From: Lindgomyces ingoldianus
Taxonomy: Eukaryota > Ascomycota > Dothideomycetes > Pleosporales > Lindgomycetaceae
Length of the DNA: 24,622 nt
Reading direction: 5' to 3'
NCBI RefSeq assembly: GCF_010093535.1
Contig: NW_022985230.1
Span: 193,307 to 217,928 of the forward strand
Position numbers and translations under genes: made by a program. Of the stretch, positions 11,101-20,900 are shown piece by piece (the stretch's first letter is position 1; each line of letters starts with the position of its first letter). The notes under the pieces were generated by a model. It saw only the letters and a list, made by a program, of their open reading frames with translations. It had not been told where the DNA came from and searched no databases.

Positions 11101-12000
11101 TTTTTAAGTTAGTGTGTTTTTAGAGAGCTAAAGCTTAGTCTATATTAGAAATTATAACTGCGTAGATTTTATAATCTAGTTATTAAGCTAAGGTTACAAA
11201 TAGAGCAGGTCTTATATAGTAGATGTCTATCTACTGTTTAAGTCCTAGTTTGTGTCTAAATTAGGTAAGTAGAGGTTTCTTAAAGGCTTTCTTTTCTTTA
11301 GGTTTAAGCAGTTGTTAAATTATTTTACATAGCCTATCTTAGTAAAAGGCCTAGCTTATTAGCCTTACTTAGGTAGTTCTTTTTTAGGTTATTAAAGAGT
11401 AGGTCTAAAAACCTTTTATATTAAGTGCTATTTAGGTGTTGTTTAGGTGTAAGCGTAAGCATACATCTTAGCATTAGAAAAAGTTAAAGTTTAAAACTTA
11501 CTTTTAGTAATTAAAGGCAACCTTATGCTAATATAGCTATAGTTGTCCTAGAATTAGGTTATAATGTTCTATGTTTATTATATAGAGTTTAATCTACTTT
11601 TTATAGTGTTAGTAGGTAATTATAATAGTTATAGTATAAAAGATAAAACTTTTTTTAAGTTATTTTTTATTAAATCTAGTTAGGTAAATTATTTAGGTAA
11701 GTAGTGTTAATTAGAGATTTAGTTTACACACTAGTTCTTTATTAATATAACTTATGCTGTTTACTTCTAAGTTAATAAAAGCCTATATTAGGGCTAATAT
11801 AGTTTCTTATTATAAATATATAGGAATATTAACTTAGTACTTCTAGTTATTAGTAAGGGACTTAGCCTATAAGTTAGTAGAGATCTAGTATTAAATTAGT
11901 TCTAGAGGGCAACTTAGCCCTAGGACAAGCCTTTTTGCAGGCTTCTACTACTATAGCTGCAGCTATGTTAAAAGTAGTAAAAATAATTAAAGCTTAAAGA
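8150..12000 (-). pseudogene. Gypsy-1 pol remnant: protease, RT, RNase H, integrase, chromodomain
   Basis: All functional blocks are visible through RIP stops on the - strand. The reverse transcriptase shows VMPFSLANTPSTF (about 10577-10616) and YINNILIYS at about 10505-10530, where the catalytic YIDD has become YINN by G-to-A change. The integrase C-terminal GPY/F module reads GKKV*LDARNI, then SPFTVAYIV and IHPVFYV (about 8390-8590). The chromodomain follows: LEYIIEDV and YLIK*TRYN (about 8160-8330), with the aromatic YLVKW core recognisable. The chromodomain would target integration to methylated-histone chromatin. Loss of both RT aspartates and dozens of stops make it dead. Confidence 0.85.
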
Positions 12001-12097
12001 CAAGTTAGAGCCCTTATAAAAATAAAAATAAAATAGTAAAAATTTTTAACAAGTACTAGCAGCGCTACTTATGTAGACTTAAGAAAAGGGAATAAAG

Positions 12098-13080
12098 CAG
12101 TTTTAGAAGATATAACTATGCTTACTACACTTAAAGTATTAACTTTTTTTCTTATAATTTTTACACTTTTTAGAACTAACTAGAGCATAATTTAAATTAA
12201 TTTTTATTATATTAGAGTTCTTATTTGCAACTGCGCTAGTTTAGAGGCGTATTAGAGCTTATATAAGAAGAAACTTTATGTTATTATTATAGGTAGTAAT
12301 TAAGTTTACATACGCGTTAAGGTTGTTTAGAAGAGGTTCTTCTACTATAGCGTGTTGCAGTTTAGTTAAGAGGGAGTTACATAGGGCTGTAATTAGACCT
12401 ATCTTATTTAGGCCTGTATTAGATGCAAGTTAGCAGAACTTAGTAAAGTGTAAGGTAAAGCTTTTTCTTTTTTATTATAAAGTGTTTAGGCAACTTAGAG
12501 CTATTAACTCTTTATTTAAGTCTTTATAAGTTACTTATAAGAACGCTATAAATTAATCTAGGTTAATAATATTCTTATTTATTAGTAAGTTAATTAAGGC
12601 TGTTATATTATAGTTAAGTTAAAAGTAGGCATATAGTAACTAGAAGCGTTTAGAGGGGAATTAGTCTATGTTTTTTTTAAATTTATATTAAAGCTTACAT
12701 AGAAAAGAAAGTAGGTCTTTTTATTTTCTATTAAATAGTAGAGGATTAGAGAGTTAGTTAGATTTTATTACTAGGTTAGAAGGGTTACAGGTTATAGGCA
12801 GCGTTAGATAGGAGGGAGTTAAGCTATCTCTAGACTTCTAGGTAGGCTTTAAGGCTAGTAAGTTCTTAGTTTCTACTACTATAACAGGAGTTAAGGCAGA
12901 AACAGACTACTTAACAACATAAAGCTGTTCTTTAAAGTCCTTTTAAAGAGCTTTTAAGTTTATAATGTAGCAGCTTTTTTATAGAGTAAGCGCTTTTTAG
13001 AAGGCTTCTTAGCTTACTTTAATAGCTTAAAGTTATGCAAGTACTAAGCTTATTAGATTAAATTTAGAGGCTATTCTTAG
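12098..13080 (-). pseudogene. Gypsy-1 gag remnant with CCHC zinc knuckle
   Basis: A mutated zinc knuckle reads YFKCSKHSYIF*NC at 12098-12138 on the - strand; the first Cys has become Tyr and the His has become Tyr, both by G-to-A or C-to-T changes. The stretch from there to about 13080 occupies the gag position, just inside the 5' LTR. No capsid motif could be recognised with confidence because gag is poorly conserved. Confidence 0.6.
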
Positions 13081-13102
13081 CTAAGGTTTTAACACAACAT
13101 AA

Positions 13103-13236
13103 TGTTATAATTATGCATAAGTAAGGTTATAAAGCTTTATAGAGGTCTAGTTTAATTACTATGTAAGGTATTATAGTAGGTACAAGACATTATGTAAGGA
13201 ATAGAAAGGTTTAAGAAGAAATTAGTAATTAAATAC
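13103..13236 (-). repeat. Gypsy-1 5' LTR, first part, interrupted by Gypsy-2
   Basis: It aligns base for base with 7756-7889. All 12 differences are C-to-T or G-to-A in this copy, so it is the more heavily mutated of the pair. It stops after AAATAC where Gypsy-2 begins; the Gypsy-1 LTR would continue with TTAGCTTAG beyond the window. AATAC (13232-13236) is the expected left target duplication of Gypsy-2. Confidence 0.85.
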
Positions 13237-13838
13237 TGTTACAATCCTTACTTTAGGAAAATAGTGCTTCCTAGAGTACAACGGCCTATGTAGGTGTTAG
13301 TGGAGAAGGGATAAGGACTTAGCTAGATCAGGTGTACAGTCTGTCGAGCAGAGTAAGGGATAGTCGGGGTTTAGAAGGCAGGCTGTAGTTTGTCCCTATA
13401 GCTGTATAGGTAGCTAGGTGTTACTAGTTAGGTAGATAAGGGTTAGAGGTATATATGTTGCAAGATATACAAGACAGCTTAATTCTCTTTAGAAAAGATT
13501 TAAGCTTCTTAGTCTATTGTAAAGAATAAACTAAACATTAATTATAACCTTCTAACTATAGTTGTGATTAAGACTATATACATAAGGTTTACATGCACTT
13601 GCATGCGTTGCATGCGTTGCATGCGCTGCCTACGTCCGCCTGCAACGCCTGCACTGCCTGCTTAGTTGCTTATTAGACAGTGCACTCTACAAGGCTTTTG
13701 TCTAAAAGCAGGAGCTATTCCTTATCTGTCCTGTCACGTGATTTGTTAAGTGCAGGGTTAAGCGTTTTCTATCTAACATTGTTTAGGCTGTGCAGTACAG
13801 CTAGTTAGGTTATTATAGTCTGTTTATTAGCTATAACA
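13237..13838 (-). repeat. Gypsy-2 3' LTR (602 bp)
   Basis: It starts TGTTAC and ends ATAACA, and contains the same internal blocks as the Gypsy-3 LTRs (TTACAATCCTT near the start, GGTTAGAGGTATATAT, AAGAATAAACTAAAC, ATTAGACAGTGCA). The middle differs, with a GCA-rich tandem array here where Gypsy-3 has a CTCCCT-rich stretch. The partner 5' LTR is outside the window. Confidence 0.8.
13601..13627. repeat. 3 x 9-bp tandem repeat inside the Gypsy-2 LTR
   Basis: GCATGCGTT, GCATGCGTT and GCATGCGCT follow one another. The unit consists largely of GCA, TGC and GCG sites, the contexts that escape mutation elsewhere in this block. Confidence 0.75.
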
Positions 13839-14091
13839 CGCAGGCTTCTCTTCTAGTTAGCGTCCTTGCTGTTATGTTCTTTCTGCTGCAAGTGTTAGAT
13901 TTTCTTCTTAACTAGTGCGTGCCTATTCTTAAAGGCTAGTTTAATACTTATCTTCCTTAACTATGCCTTGTTAGGTTCCTTGTATTTCTGCTGTTGCTTG
14001 TCGCCTTCACACTATTGCTTACCTTAATCCTTATTGTTATACAAAAATGCGTCCTTGTAGTCTTTATTAGTTGCATAGTCTATCTTGCGTG

Positions 14092-14688
14092 ATGTCCTTG
14101 TTATTAGATAAGTGTGTAGAGTGCGTCTAAAAGGGTAGCTGTTGTAACGCCTTTGTTTTTAACACAGCCTAGAATTATTTAGAGTAAGAAGAGAAGAAAT
14201 TGCGCAGGGAATTAGAGGCGGCAGAGGAGAAGGAGATAAAAGAGAAGGAAAAGAAGATGCAGGAGCAGGTTAAGTCCCTAAGGCGTCTCTAGTCTTTTAT
14301 AGCTTAGCAGGAACAAGTTTAGAAGCAGTTAAAGATCTTAAAGGATTAAAGGGTAAAGTATCTAGAAGAAGACTTTTTGTTGCTAGATAAGCTTAAAGCG
14401 CTTAAGGCAAAAGCAGCAGGTCTTCCTCCTTCTTAGCCTATGTTAAAGGGTTAGGGACTTCCTACATTGCAGCTAGCTAACATTGCTGTAGTTTTGTCTA
14501 ATAATAGTGTTTTCTAGTCTAAGGAGCTTTTGCTAGGGTAGTTTAGTCTAGAAAGTGTAAGTAATACTCCTGCAGCGCCTTCTAGGCGTTCTACAGGTTT
14601 ATAACAGGTTCCTAAGTGTTTTTATAGGTTAGGTATCCTACCTACTTTATTAGGTAATAATTTCCTTCCTTATCTAAGATCTTTTTAA
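14092..14688 (+). pseudogene. Cysteine-cluster/coiled-coil protein remnant, antisense to pol in Gypsy-2
   Basis: On the + strand, opposite to the element's own genes, a frame begins ATG at 14092 (MSLLLDKCVEC) and runs 198 codons to TAA, broken only by TAA/TAG codons that RIP would make from Trp or Gln. It has a Cys-x2-Cys plus further Cys near the N-terminus, then a strongly charged coiled coil (LRRELEAAEEKEIKEKEKKM) and VKYLEEDFLLLDKLKALKAKAAG. The remnant at 17086-17688 has the same start, layout and motifs. It resembles in layout the Cys-rich/coiled-coil hypothetical proteins common in ascomycete genomes, a memory-based comparison. The last 35 or so codons overlap the chromodomain of pol on the other strand and may be its shadow. 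Function is unknown. Confidence 0.6.
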
Positions 14689-15254
14689 CTTTATATTTAA
14701 GTTCTTTTTTGTCCTATTCTTAAGTTACTAACAGAATATTTTTAGGTGCTAGTTCTAGCTTAGAGATGTAGAACTATAAGAAGATTTTTATGTCTTTTAG
14801 TAGTTTAAGCTTACATGCTTCTAAGCAGGTTTAAATAACTTTATAAAGTCCTATTTACTTTTTAGCTAGCTTTTGCGCTAATTAAGGGTTTTTAAAGTTT
14901 ATAGTATCTAAATACACGTAGTTATAGGGATGTATTTCTAGCGCTGCTTGTTAGTGTTAATTTGCTAATACTTCTATAGCTTCTACTATAAGCTAAGCTT
15001 CTTTGCCTAACTTCTAATAAATTTCTAAAAGTTGTGTTGTTTAGTTTAAGGCCTCTAGTAGATCTGTTAGCTAGGTTCTAGAAAGCTTATATTTATAAGG
15101 GTAGCTAAAATTTACTTTATACAGAGTTATTTTAGTTAAGGTAGACTGTGTAGTGTTAATAGCTATCTAAGCTATTAGCAACTATTTAGGCTAGTCTATT
15201 TGTTTGTATAAGATGTATTTTTGTAGGTACTTTTCTATTTCTGTGTTTATTTGT

Positions 15255-15273
15255 TCTGTCTGTCTGTCTGTCT
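15255..15273. repeat. TCTG microsatellite
   Basis: Nearly five TCTG units lie inside the Gypsy-2 integrase region. All Gs are in TGT context, a sequence spared by the mutation process here. Confidence 0.7.
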
Positions 15274-16246
15274 AAAGGTGATAGGCTGTAGAGAGTTTGT
15301 AGGTTATTTTAAGGTGTTAGACTATAGTTATCTAGTATTTGCTAGTAAAAAGTTTGTCTTTGTCTAAGATAATAATCTGTAGGCATCTGTAAGTTATAAA
15401 AAGATTCTTTTCTAGTTTAAACATAAATTCTTTTACAGTTATGCTTTTCTCTGTTGCCTATATAAGAATAAACTTTATAGTTTTATTAACTACTACTGTA
15501 ATTATATTGCAAAGCCTTTTTATGCTAGGCTTACAGAACAGCAGTAGTCCTGTTATAAAGTCTATTGTTATTATAGTCTAGGGTTGTTTAGGTGCTATAA
15601 TTAGCTAGAGTTGTCTGTATAGTTTATGTTTTTAGAGATTATTCTTGTTGCACAGGTTGCATTCCTATAGTACCTTAGTGCACAAGTGCTTTAGTTATAG
15701 AATGTCTCTAAAAATTACTTCTTTTATTTTTCTTTAAAGTAATCTTATTCTAGGGTGCCTAAACATTAGGGCCTTATAATATTCTTTAATAAAGTTTTTC
15801 TATTTATGTTTAGTAATTGTTAGGGAACAGATTAATCCTTCTAGTTCTAGTCTATTATACACTAGACCTTAGTTAGTTTCCTTAAAGATTACAAATTCCT
15901 CTGTGTTTTTCTCTAATTTGTTAAAATAGTCTAAACGTCTGCTAAGAACGTCTGCTTGTTAATTGCTGCTTTTAGAGATGTGCTTAATAATAAAGTTAAA
16001 CTATGCTAACTCTATTGCCTACTGTATGTGCATTAGAGAGAGTTTCTTTGTTATTAGGAAAGTTACTAAGTTAGCATAGTTAGTATAAATAACAAACTAT
16101 TGTCTAAGTTTTTATAGTTTAACTTTCTAATTTCTACAAGTGTTAACTATAGCTTTAAGTTTCTTATTAAGAATAGTATATTTTTGTTCTATAGGGGTAA
16201 ACTTTACTAAATAGTATGCTACTAGGTGCTAATAGCTATTCTTTTG

Positions 16247-16251
16247 CTTTT
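16247..16251. repeat. Target-site duplication of Gypsy-3, left copy (CTTTT)
   Basis: Identical to 23949-23953, directly outside each LTR. Five bp is the normal duplication length for Ty3/gypsy integrases. Confidence 0.9.
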
Positions 16252-16844
16252 TGTTACAATCCTTGCTTCGGGAAGCACTTGGGTCTTATTATGTTCCTAG
16301 GGGGAAGTAGGACGGGATGGAGGGGCCAATCCGGTAGGGTGTACAGTCCTACGTACAGGCTATTAGGCTAATGGAGGATGGTATAGGGAGACCGGATCGT
16401 GGTTTGCCCTTAATGCGGCAGTAGGGCGGCCAGGTTAAACAGTCCTTACAGACAGGGTTAGAGGTATATATAGTGCAAGATATACAAATAGTATTACAGC
16501 TCTTTAAAAAGCTAAATGCTACTTAGTCTATGTAAAGAATAAACTAAACATTAAACACACCTCCTAAAGGTTGTTTAATGTGGGAACTATATACATGTGT
16601 TAGGGACGCTAAGGGAGTTAGTAGGAGTTTATAGGAGCCTGCTAAGAGGGGCTCCCTCTAGCTCCCTTAGGCTCCCTGAACTCGCGGCCTGTTCTCCTAT
16701 TAGACAGTGCATTCTTCCATGATCTCAGGCAGTTGTGCTGTTTCTACGTCCTCTAATTAGTTTGTAAGCAAGTCCTGCCCTAAGCCAGCTAGATTGTGGA
16801 GTACCGCTGGTAGGGTTACGCTAGTCCAACTGTAGACTGTAACA
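16252..16844 (-). repeat. Gypsy-3 3' LTR (593 bp)
   Basis: It aligns without gaps to 23356-23948. By hand count there are 37 differences, all transitions; 30 are mutated in this copy and 7 in the other. The LTR carries GGTATATAT and AGAATAAAC blocks that could serve as promoter or poly(A) signals, unassigned by strand. Confidence 0.95.
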
Positions 16845-16861
16845 CGCTGCCCCCTCTCCCC
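16845..16861 (-). promoter_or_regulatory. Polypurine tract of Gypsy-3
   Basis: Read on the - strand this is GGGGAGAGGGGGCAGCG immediately next to the 3' LTR, the position where plus-strand DNA synthesis is primed in LTR retrotransposons. Confidence 0.7.
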
Positions 16862-16879
16862 AGCAGCGTCCTCGCTGCT
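16862..16879. other. 7-bp stem, 4-bp loop hairpin
   Basis: AGCAGCG, TCCT, CGCTGCT lies directly beside the polypurine tract. The stem is made of GCA/TGC/GCG sites that escape RIP. No role is known. Confidence 0.5.
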
Positions 16880-17085
16880 CTGCTCACACAACTGCGTTAG
16901 TAAGGGCTTATTTATAAAGTAAGCGTTTGCCTGCTTAAAGGCATTTTTAACATCTATTTGTCTAATACTAAATAGCTTGCTAGTCTTATTTGTCCTGCTG
17001 TCTTTATGTTGCTTGTTATTTTAATCCTCTTTATTAGACAAAAATAAGGCCCTATAGCGCTTGCTAATCTTTAGGGTTATCTTAT

Positions 17086-17688
17086 ATGTTAACTTTGTCC
17101 TTAGATAAGTGCGTTAAGTGTGTAAAAAAGTATAGTAAATGTAACACTTTTATTTCTAACACTGCATAGGATTGTTTAAAGAAGGAGAGGGAGACGCTTC
17201 TTTAGAAGGCTAAAGCCTTGTAAGCTTAGGACTGTGTGTTGTAAGACAAGCAACAGGCCTAGGTCTAGAAGCAACTCTGCTTGCAGGAGGAGATGCTAGG
17301 GGCAATAGAAAGGGAGCGTTCTAGATAGGATTGTATCTAAAGATCCTTAGATTTGCTAGAGGCTTATCACGTAAAGTACTTAGAGGGGGATCTGTCTTCC
17401 TTAGATAAGATAAAAGCTCTTAAGGCTAAAGCAGAGGGTTGTTTTTCTCCTTAACTGTTATTAGTAAGGACTTGTCTCTAAAAGCTGCTGCTATCTAGTA
17501 ATAATGTAGCTGTTCTTTTTAATATAGGTGCCCTATTGCCTAGCTAGTTTCTTTTAGATAAGCCTAGAGGTACTCTTATACTAGCAGCTGCGCGTTCCTT
17601 AAATTCTTAGCTAGTTCCTATGTGTTTTTACTAGTAAGCCACCCTTTCTATTTTACTAGGAATTTCTTTTAGTTTTTTTAATTACTAA
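17086..17688 (+). pseudogene. Cysteine-cluster/coiled-coil protein remnant, antisense to pol in Gypsy-3
   Basis: A + strand frame starts ATG at 17086 (MLTLSLDKCVKC) and runs 200 codons with only TAA/TAG interruptions. It matches the Gypsy-2 copy in order and motif: DKCVxCV, then Asn-Thr-Ala-stop (probably an original Trp, since TGG-to-TAG is the favoured change), a charged helical stretch LQEEMLGAIERERS, and HVKYLEGDLSSLDKIKALKAKAEG. Sequence identity outside these blocks is low, so the shared layout suggests protein-level constraint before mutation. The C-terminal part opposite 17600-17688 overlaps the chromodomain on the - strand and may not be coding. Whether it is a retrotransposon accessory gene or a captured host gene is unknown. 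Confidence 0.6.
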
Positions 17689-20600
17689 TAATGCGTTTAA
17701 CTTTATATTCTATTTCTTTATCTTCTTATTCTTATGTGGATAAGGGAATTTCTTTAGGTGCTTTTTCTAATCTAGAGACATAGAACTACAGATGTATTCT
17801 TATCTGTGGGGGAAGCTTAAGCTTGCAATTGTCTTGTTAGGTCTAGAGGACTTTATATAGTTTTATCCTTTTTTTTTGCTAGCTTCCTAGAGGGCCTAGG
17901 TATCTTAAGGTTCTTAGTGTCTAGATACACATAATCTCCTAGACAGATTTCTAGTCCTAGTTGTTGTAACTTGTTTACGTGTTTCTCTATTATTTCTCTA
18001 CTAGATCTAGCTTCTATAGCTAATTTTTTATATATCTAACGTAGGTCTGTTAGTTAGTCTATTAATTTCTGTAGATCTGTAGGTTAATTTCTATGTAACA
18101 TAAAGTAGAGGTTATATCTAAAATTAGCTTTATACAGTGTTTCTTTAGTTATAGCTAATTCTACGTTGTTGATAGCTAGCTGTGCTATTAGAAGCCACTC
18201 TGCCTAGTTGTTCTAAGTGTAGGAAATGTACTTCTTTAAATATTTTTCTATCTCTGCGTTTACTCTTTTAGTCTAGCTATTTATCTGCAGGTAGTAGGCT
18301 GTTAATAGCTTGTGCGTTATGCTAAGGTGTTGCATTACTGCTTTCTAGAATCTGCTAGTAAACAGTTTATCTTAGTTAGAAATAATAATCTTAGGGCATT
18401 TATGTACTAATATTATGTTTTGTTTTAATTTATAAATAAATTTTTTAGCAGTTATTATTTTTTCTAAAGGCTAAGTATGTAGATACTTAGTAGTTTTATC
18501 TAGGGCCACTGTAATTATATTGCATGTCCTGTCTGTACCTGGTTCTCTAGACAGGGGTAACTCTATGATAAAGTCTATTGTAATTATTATTTATAGTAGC
18601 TCTAGTGCTTTAATAAGTTAGAGATATCTGTAGGCTTTATGCCTTCTTAGGTTGTTTCTATTATAAGTATTGTATTCTTTAAGCACTTCTGTGCATAATT
18701 GTTTTATCTTTAGTATTTATTAAAGTATAGCAGCCCTTAGTTTCTTCTAGAGGGTGCCTATCCCTAGATGTCTAAACATTAGGGATTTGTGGTATTCCTA
18801 GATTAAGTTCTTCTATCCCTGCTTGCTAGCTGTGAGCATGTAGAATTCTTTTATAGGTTAGGGTCTATTATAAATCTATCCCTTATTAGTTTCTTTAAAG
18901 AGCGTAAACTCTTTTGTTCCTTCTTTTTTTTTATTAAAGTAGTCTAGTCTCTGGCTAAGAGCGTTAGCCTGCTAGTTCTGCGCTCCTAGGACATGCTTAA
19001 TAACGCAGTTAAACTAAGCAAGTTCTATTACCTATCTTACATGCATAGGTGATAGTTTCTTTACTGTTAAGAACATAACTAAATTTACATAGTTAGTTAT
19101 AATATTAAACTGTTTTACTATTCTATGTAGTTCTGTAGCCTAGACTCTTATAGTGTTTAGTATTGCCTTTAGCTCCTTGTTAGGTATGCTGTAGCCTACT
19201 TTAGGTCCTAAGAACTTAGCAGAATGGTACGCCACTAGGTGCCATTTTCTGTCTTTCTGTTTCTAGTAGAGCGCAGCTCTGCTGGCTCTAAGAGATGCGT
19301 CTATATGGATTTTTGTGTCTAATTATAGGTTGTACATTCTTAGTACTAGTTTGTTTGTTATAGCTTGTTTTAACATTTTAAATGCTTTATTTATTTCTAG
19401 GGTCTAGACAAACTTTGCTGCTACTTGTTTCTTAGTTGTGGCATTTGTTAGTAGTATAGCAATTTTTAAATAATCTCTAATTATCTGTCTAATGTATCCT
19501 AATAGCCCTAGGAATCCTTTTACTTTCTTAACTGTTATAGGCTCTAGCTATTTAAGTACTTTTTATACTTTAGCTAGGTTAATCTTTATTTCTTCTTTGT
19601 TAATTATAAATCTTAAGTATTCTGTTTCTATAATGTAGAATTTGCATTTAGAGAGTTGCAGATAAAGTCTGTATTTCCTAAGTTATTCTAAAACTTTTTG
19701 TACCTTCTATACATAGTCTTCTAGAGTGTTCTTTAAATAGATAAGGACATTATCTAAGTATACTAGGGTGAAGACATTAAGGTACAGGTTAAGGGCTGTA
19801 TTAATAATCTGTTAGAATGTTGCTAGGGCATTTGTTAGTCTAAACAGCATTACTAGTAATTTATATAGTCTCTACAGGGTCCTAAACGCTGTAAGCTACT
19901 TGTCTCTTTCTTATATCCTTATCTTGTTAAACCTGTCTTGTACGTTAAACTTTATAAAGTACTAGGTTCCCTTTAGTTAGTTTATAATGTCCTGTATAAT
20001 TAGTAGGGGAAACTAGTCTTAGATTATGTTGTTATTTAGGGTCCTGTAGTCCTAACAGACTTGTATTTTTCCTCCTTTCTTTTTTGCAAAGACTACTGCT
20101 AAAGCTACAGGGCTGTGGCTTTCCTAGATGTGGCTTTATGCTAACATTCTGTTAACGTATTCTTGCAAGGCCTTCTTCTGTGCTTTAGTTAAGGGGCAGA
20201 GCTTATGCGTTTTTAGATTGTAATCTTTTATTAGGTTAATAGCGTAATTCTAAGGCTAATATAGTGGTAATTCTTTTAGGTCTTCTAGTGTCTTAAACAT
20301 ATCTTTGTAGTCCTTATACTCTGTTAGAATACAACCTTTGTTCTAGGTTTAGATAACACTAATTTATTCTACATCTTTATCTGCCTTAATTTCTTTATAA
20401 GAAACTTTCTTAAGCTTTTCTTTTATTATCTGTATTACCTAGGCTTCTAGCTCTTAGTAAGGGAATTTCTAAAGTTTTTTTTTCTTAGAGTAGTAACTGC
20501 TACCCTGCTTTGCTTGTTTGTAGACTAGGCACTTATTATTATAGCATGCTGACTAGGTTATGCGTGCATAGTTGTTAGGAGTTTCTATAGTTATAGTTCT

Positions 20601-20900
20601 CTAATTAATTGCTAGATTATGTGCTCTAAGCTAGTTATAGCTTAGAATTGCATTGTACTTGCCTCCTAGCTCTAGTATGTTTATAGATCTCTAACTACTT
20701 GTGTTAGGGGTTTTAAGATTCTTTTTATATGTTTTTAGGTTAATCTATCCTCTACTATACTTAATTAATAACGCATTAGCAAGGGTTACCTTAAACAAGT
20801 TCTTTTTTATGTAGAATAGTATACCTTATTTGTCTACCTAGTCCTTATTTATTGCGGTAAAGGTGCATCTACTGTCTATAAGAGCTAACCTAGGACATCC
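17560..20900 (-). pseudogene. Gypsy-3 pol remnant: protease, RT, RNase H, integrase, chromodomain
   Basis: In - strand order: an aspartic protease motif DSRCTFTAIN (DSG with Gly changed to Arg, 20868-20876); the reverse transcriptase with FRLTNALATF and LVYLDNVLIY (YLDD changed to YLDN, 19749-19760); RNase H with KWHLVAYHSAKFLGP near 19200-19250 and QANALS near 18960; the integrase core ITIDFIIELPLSREPGTDR near 18540-18590 and VALDKTTKY; the GPY/F module GDYVYLDTKN near 17915-17940; and a chromodomain EYKVKRIIS then KKFLVK*KGW (17640-17720). This is the standard chromovirus order. Stops are almost all TAA or TAG. The C-terminal end of the frame is uncertain because it runs into the opposite-strand gene. 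Confidence 0.85.

Larger units (their letters stand above)
7756..13236 (-). mobile_element. Gypsy-1: Ty3/gypsy chromovirus, RIP-mutated, 5' LTR interrupted
   Basis: The element is read on the - strand. Its 3' LTR is 7756-8073 and its 5' LTR begins at 13103 and is broken at 13236 by Gypsy-2. A polypurine tract (GAGGGGGGGTAC on the - strand, 8074-8085) adjoins the 3' LTR, which fixes the orientation. Gene order on the - strand is gag, protease region, reverse transcriptase, RNase H, integrase, chromodomain, as in chromoviruses. Insertion was into the hAT transposase gene. The right-hand target duplication is outside the window, so only CTAAG at 7751-7755 can be proposed. Confidence 0.85.
13237..16251 (-). 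mobile_element. Gypsy-2: Ty3/gypsy chromovirus, left part (3' LTR to RNase H)
   Basis: The 3' LTR (13237-13838) is followed by a purine-rich tract on the - strand (AGAAGAGAAG), then a + strand coiled-coil gene remnant, then chromodomain, integrase and part of RNase H on the - strand. The layout is the same as Gypsy-3, and the protein segments are similar but far from identical, so the two are related subfamilies rather than recent copies. It is broken at 16251 by Gypsy-3 and continues at 23954. Confidence 0.85.
14590..16251 (-). pseudogene. Gypsy-2 pol remnant: chromodomain, integrase, RNase H (3' part)
   Basis: The chromodomain core YLIK*VG*DT lies near 14620-14665. The integrase catalytic core reads TIDFITGLLLF near 15550-15580, then TVVVNKTIKF, in which the second catalytic Asp has become Asn. 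The RNase H segment HLVAYYLVKF lies near 16200-16240, then TNYANLVTFL and QADVLSRRLDYF near 15930-16090. The frame is broken at 16251 by Gypsy-3 and resumes at 23954. Confidence 0.75.

Noticed and set aside
13601..13627. GCATGCGTT array as a CRISPR-like or telomeric repeat
   Set aside because: The units are 9 bp without spacers, do not match telomere repeats, and lie inside an LTR.
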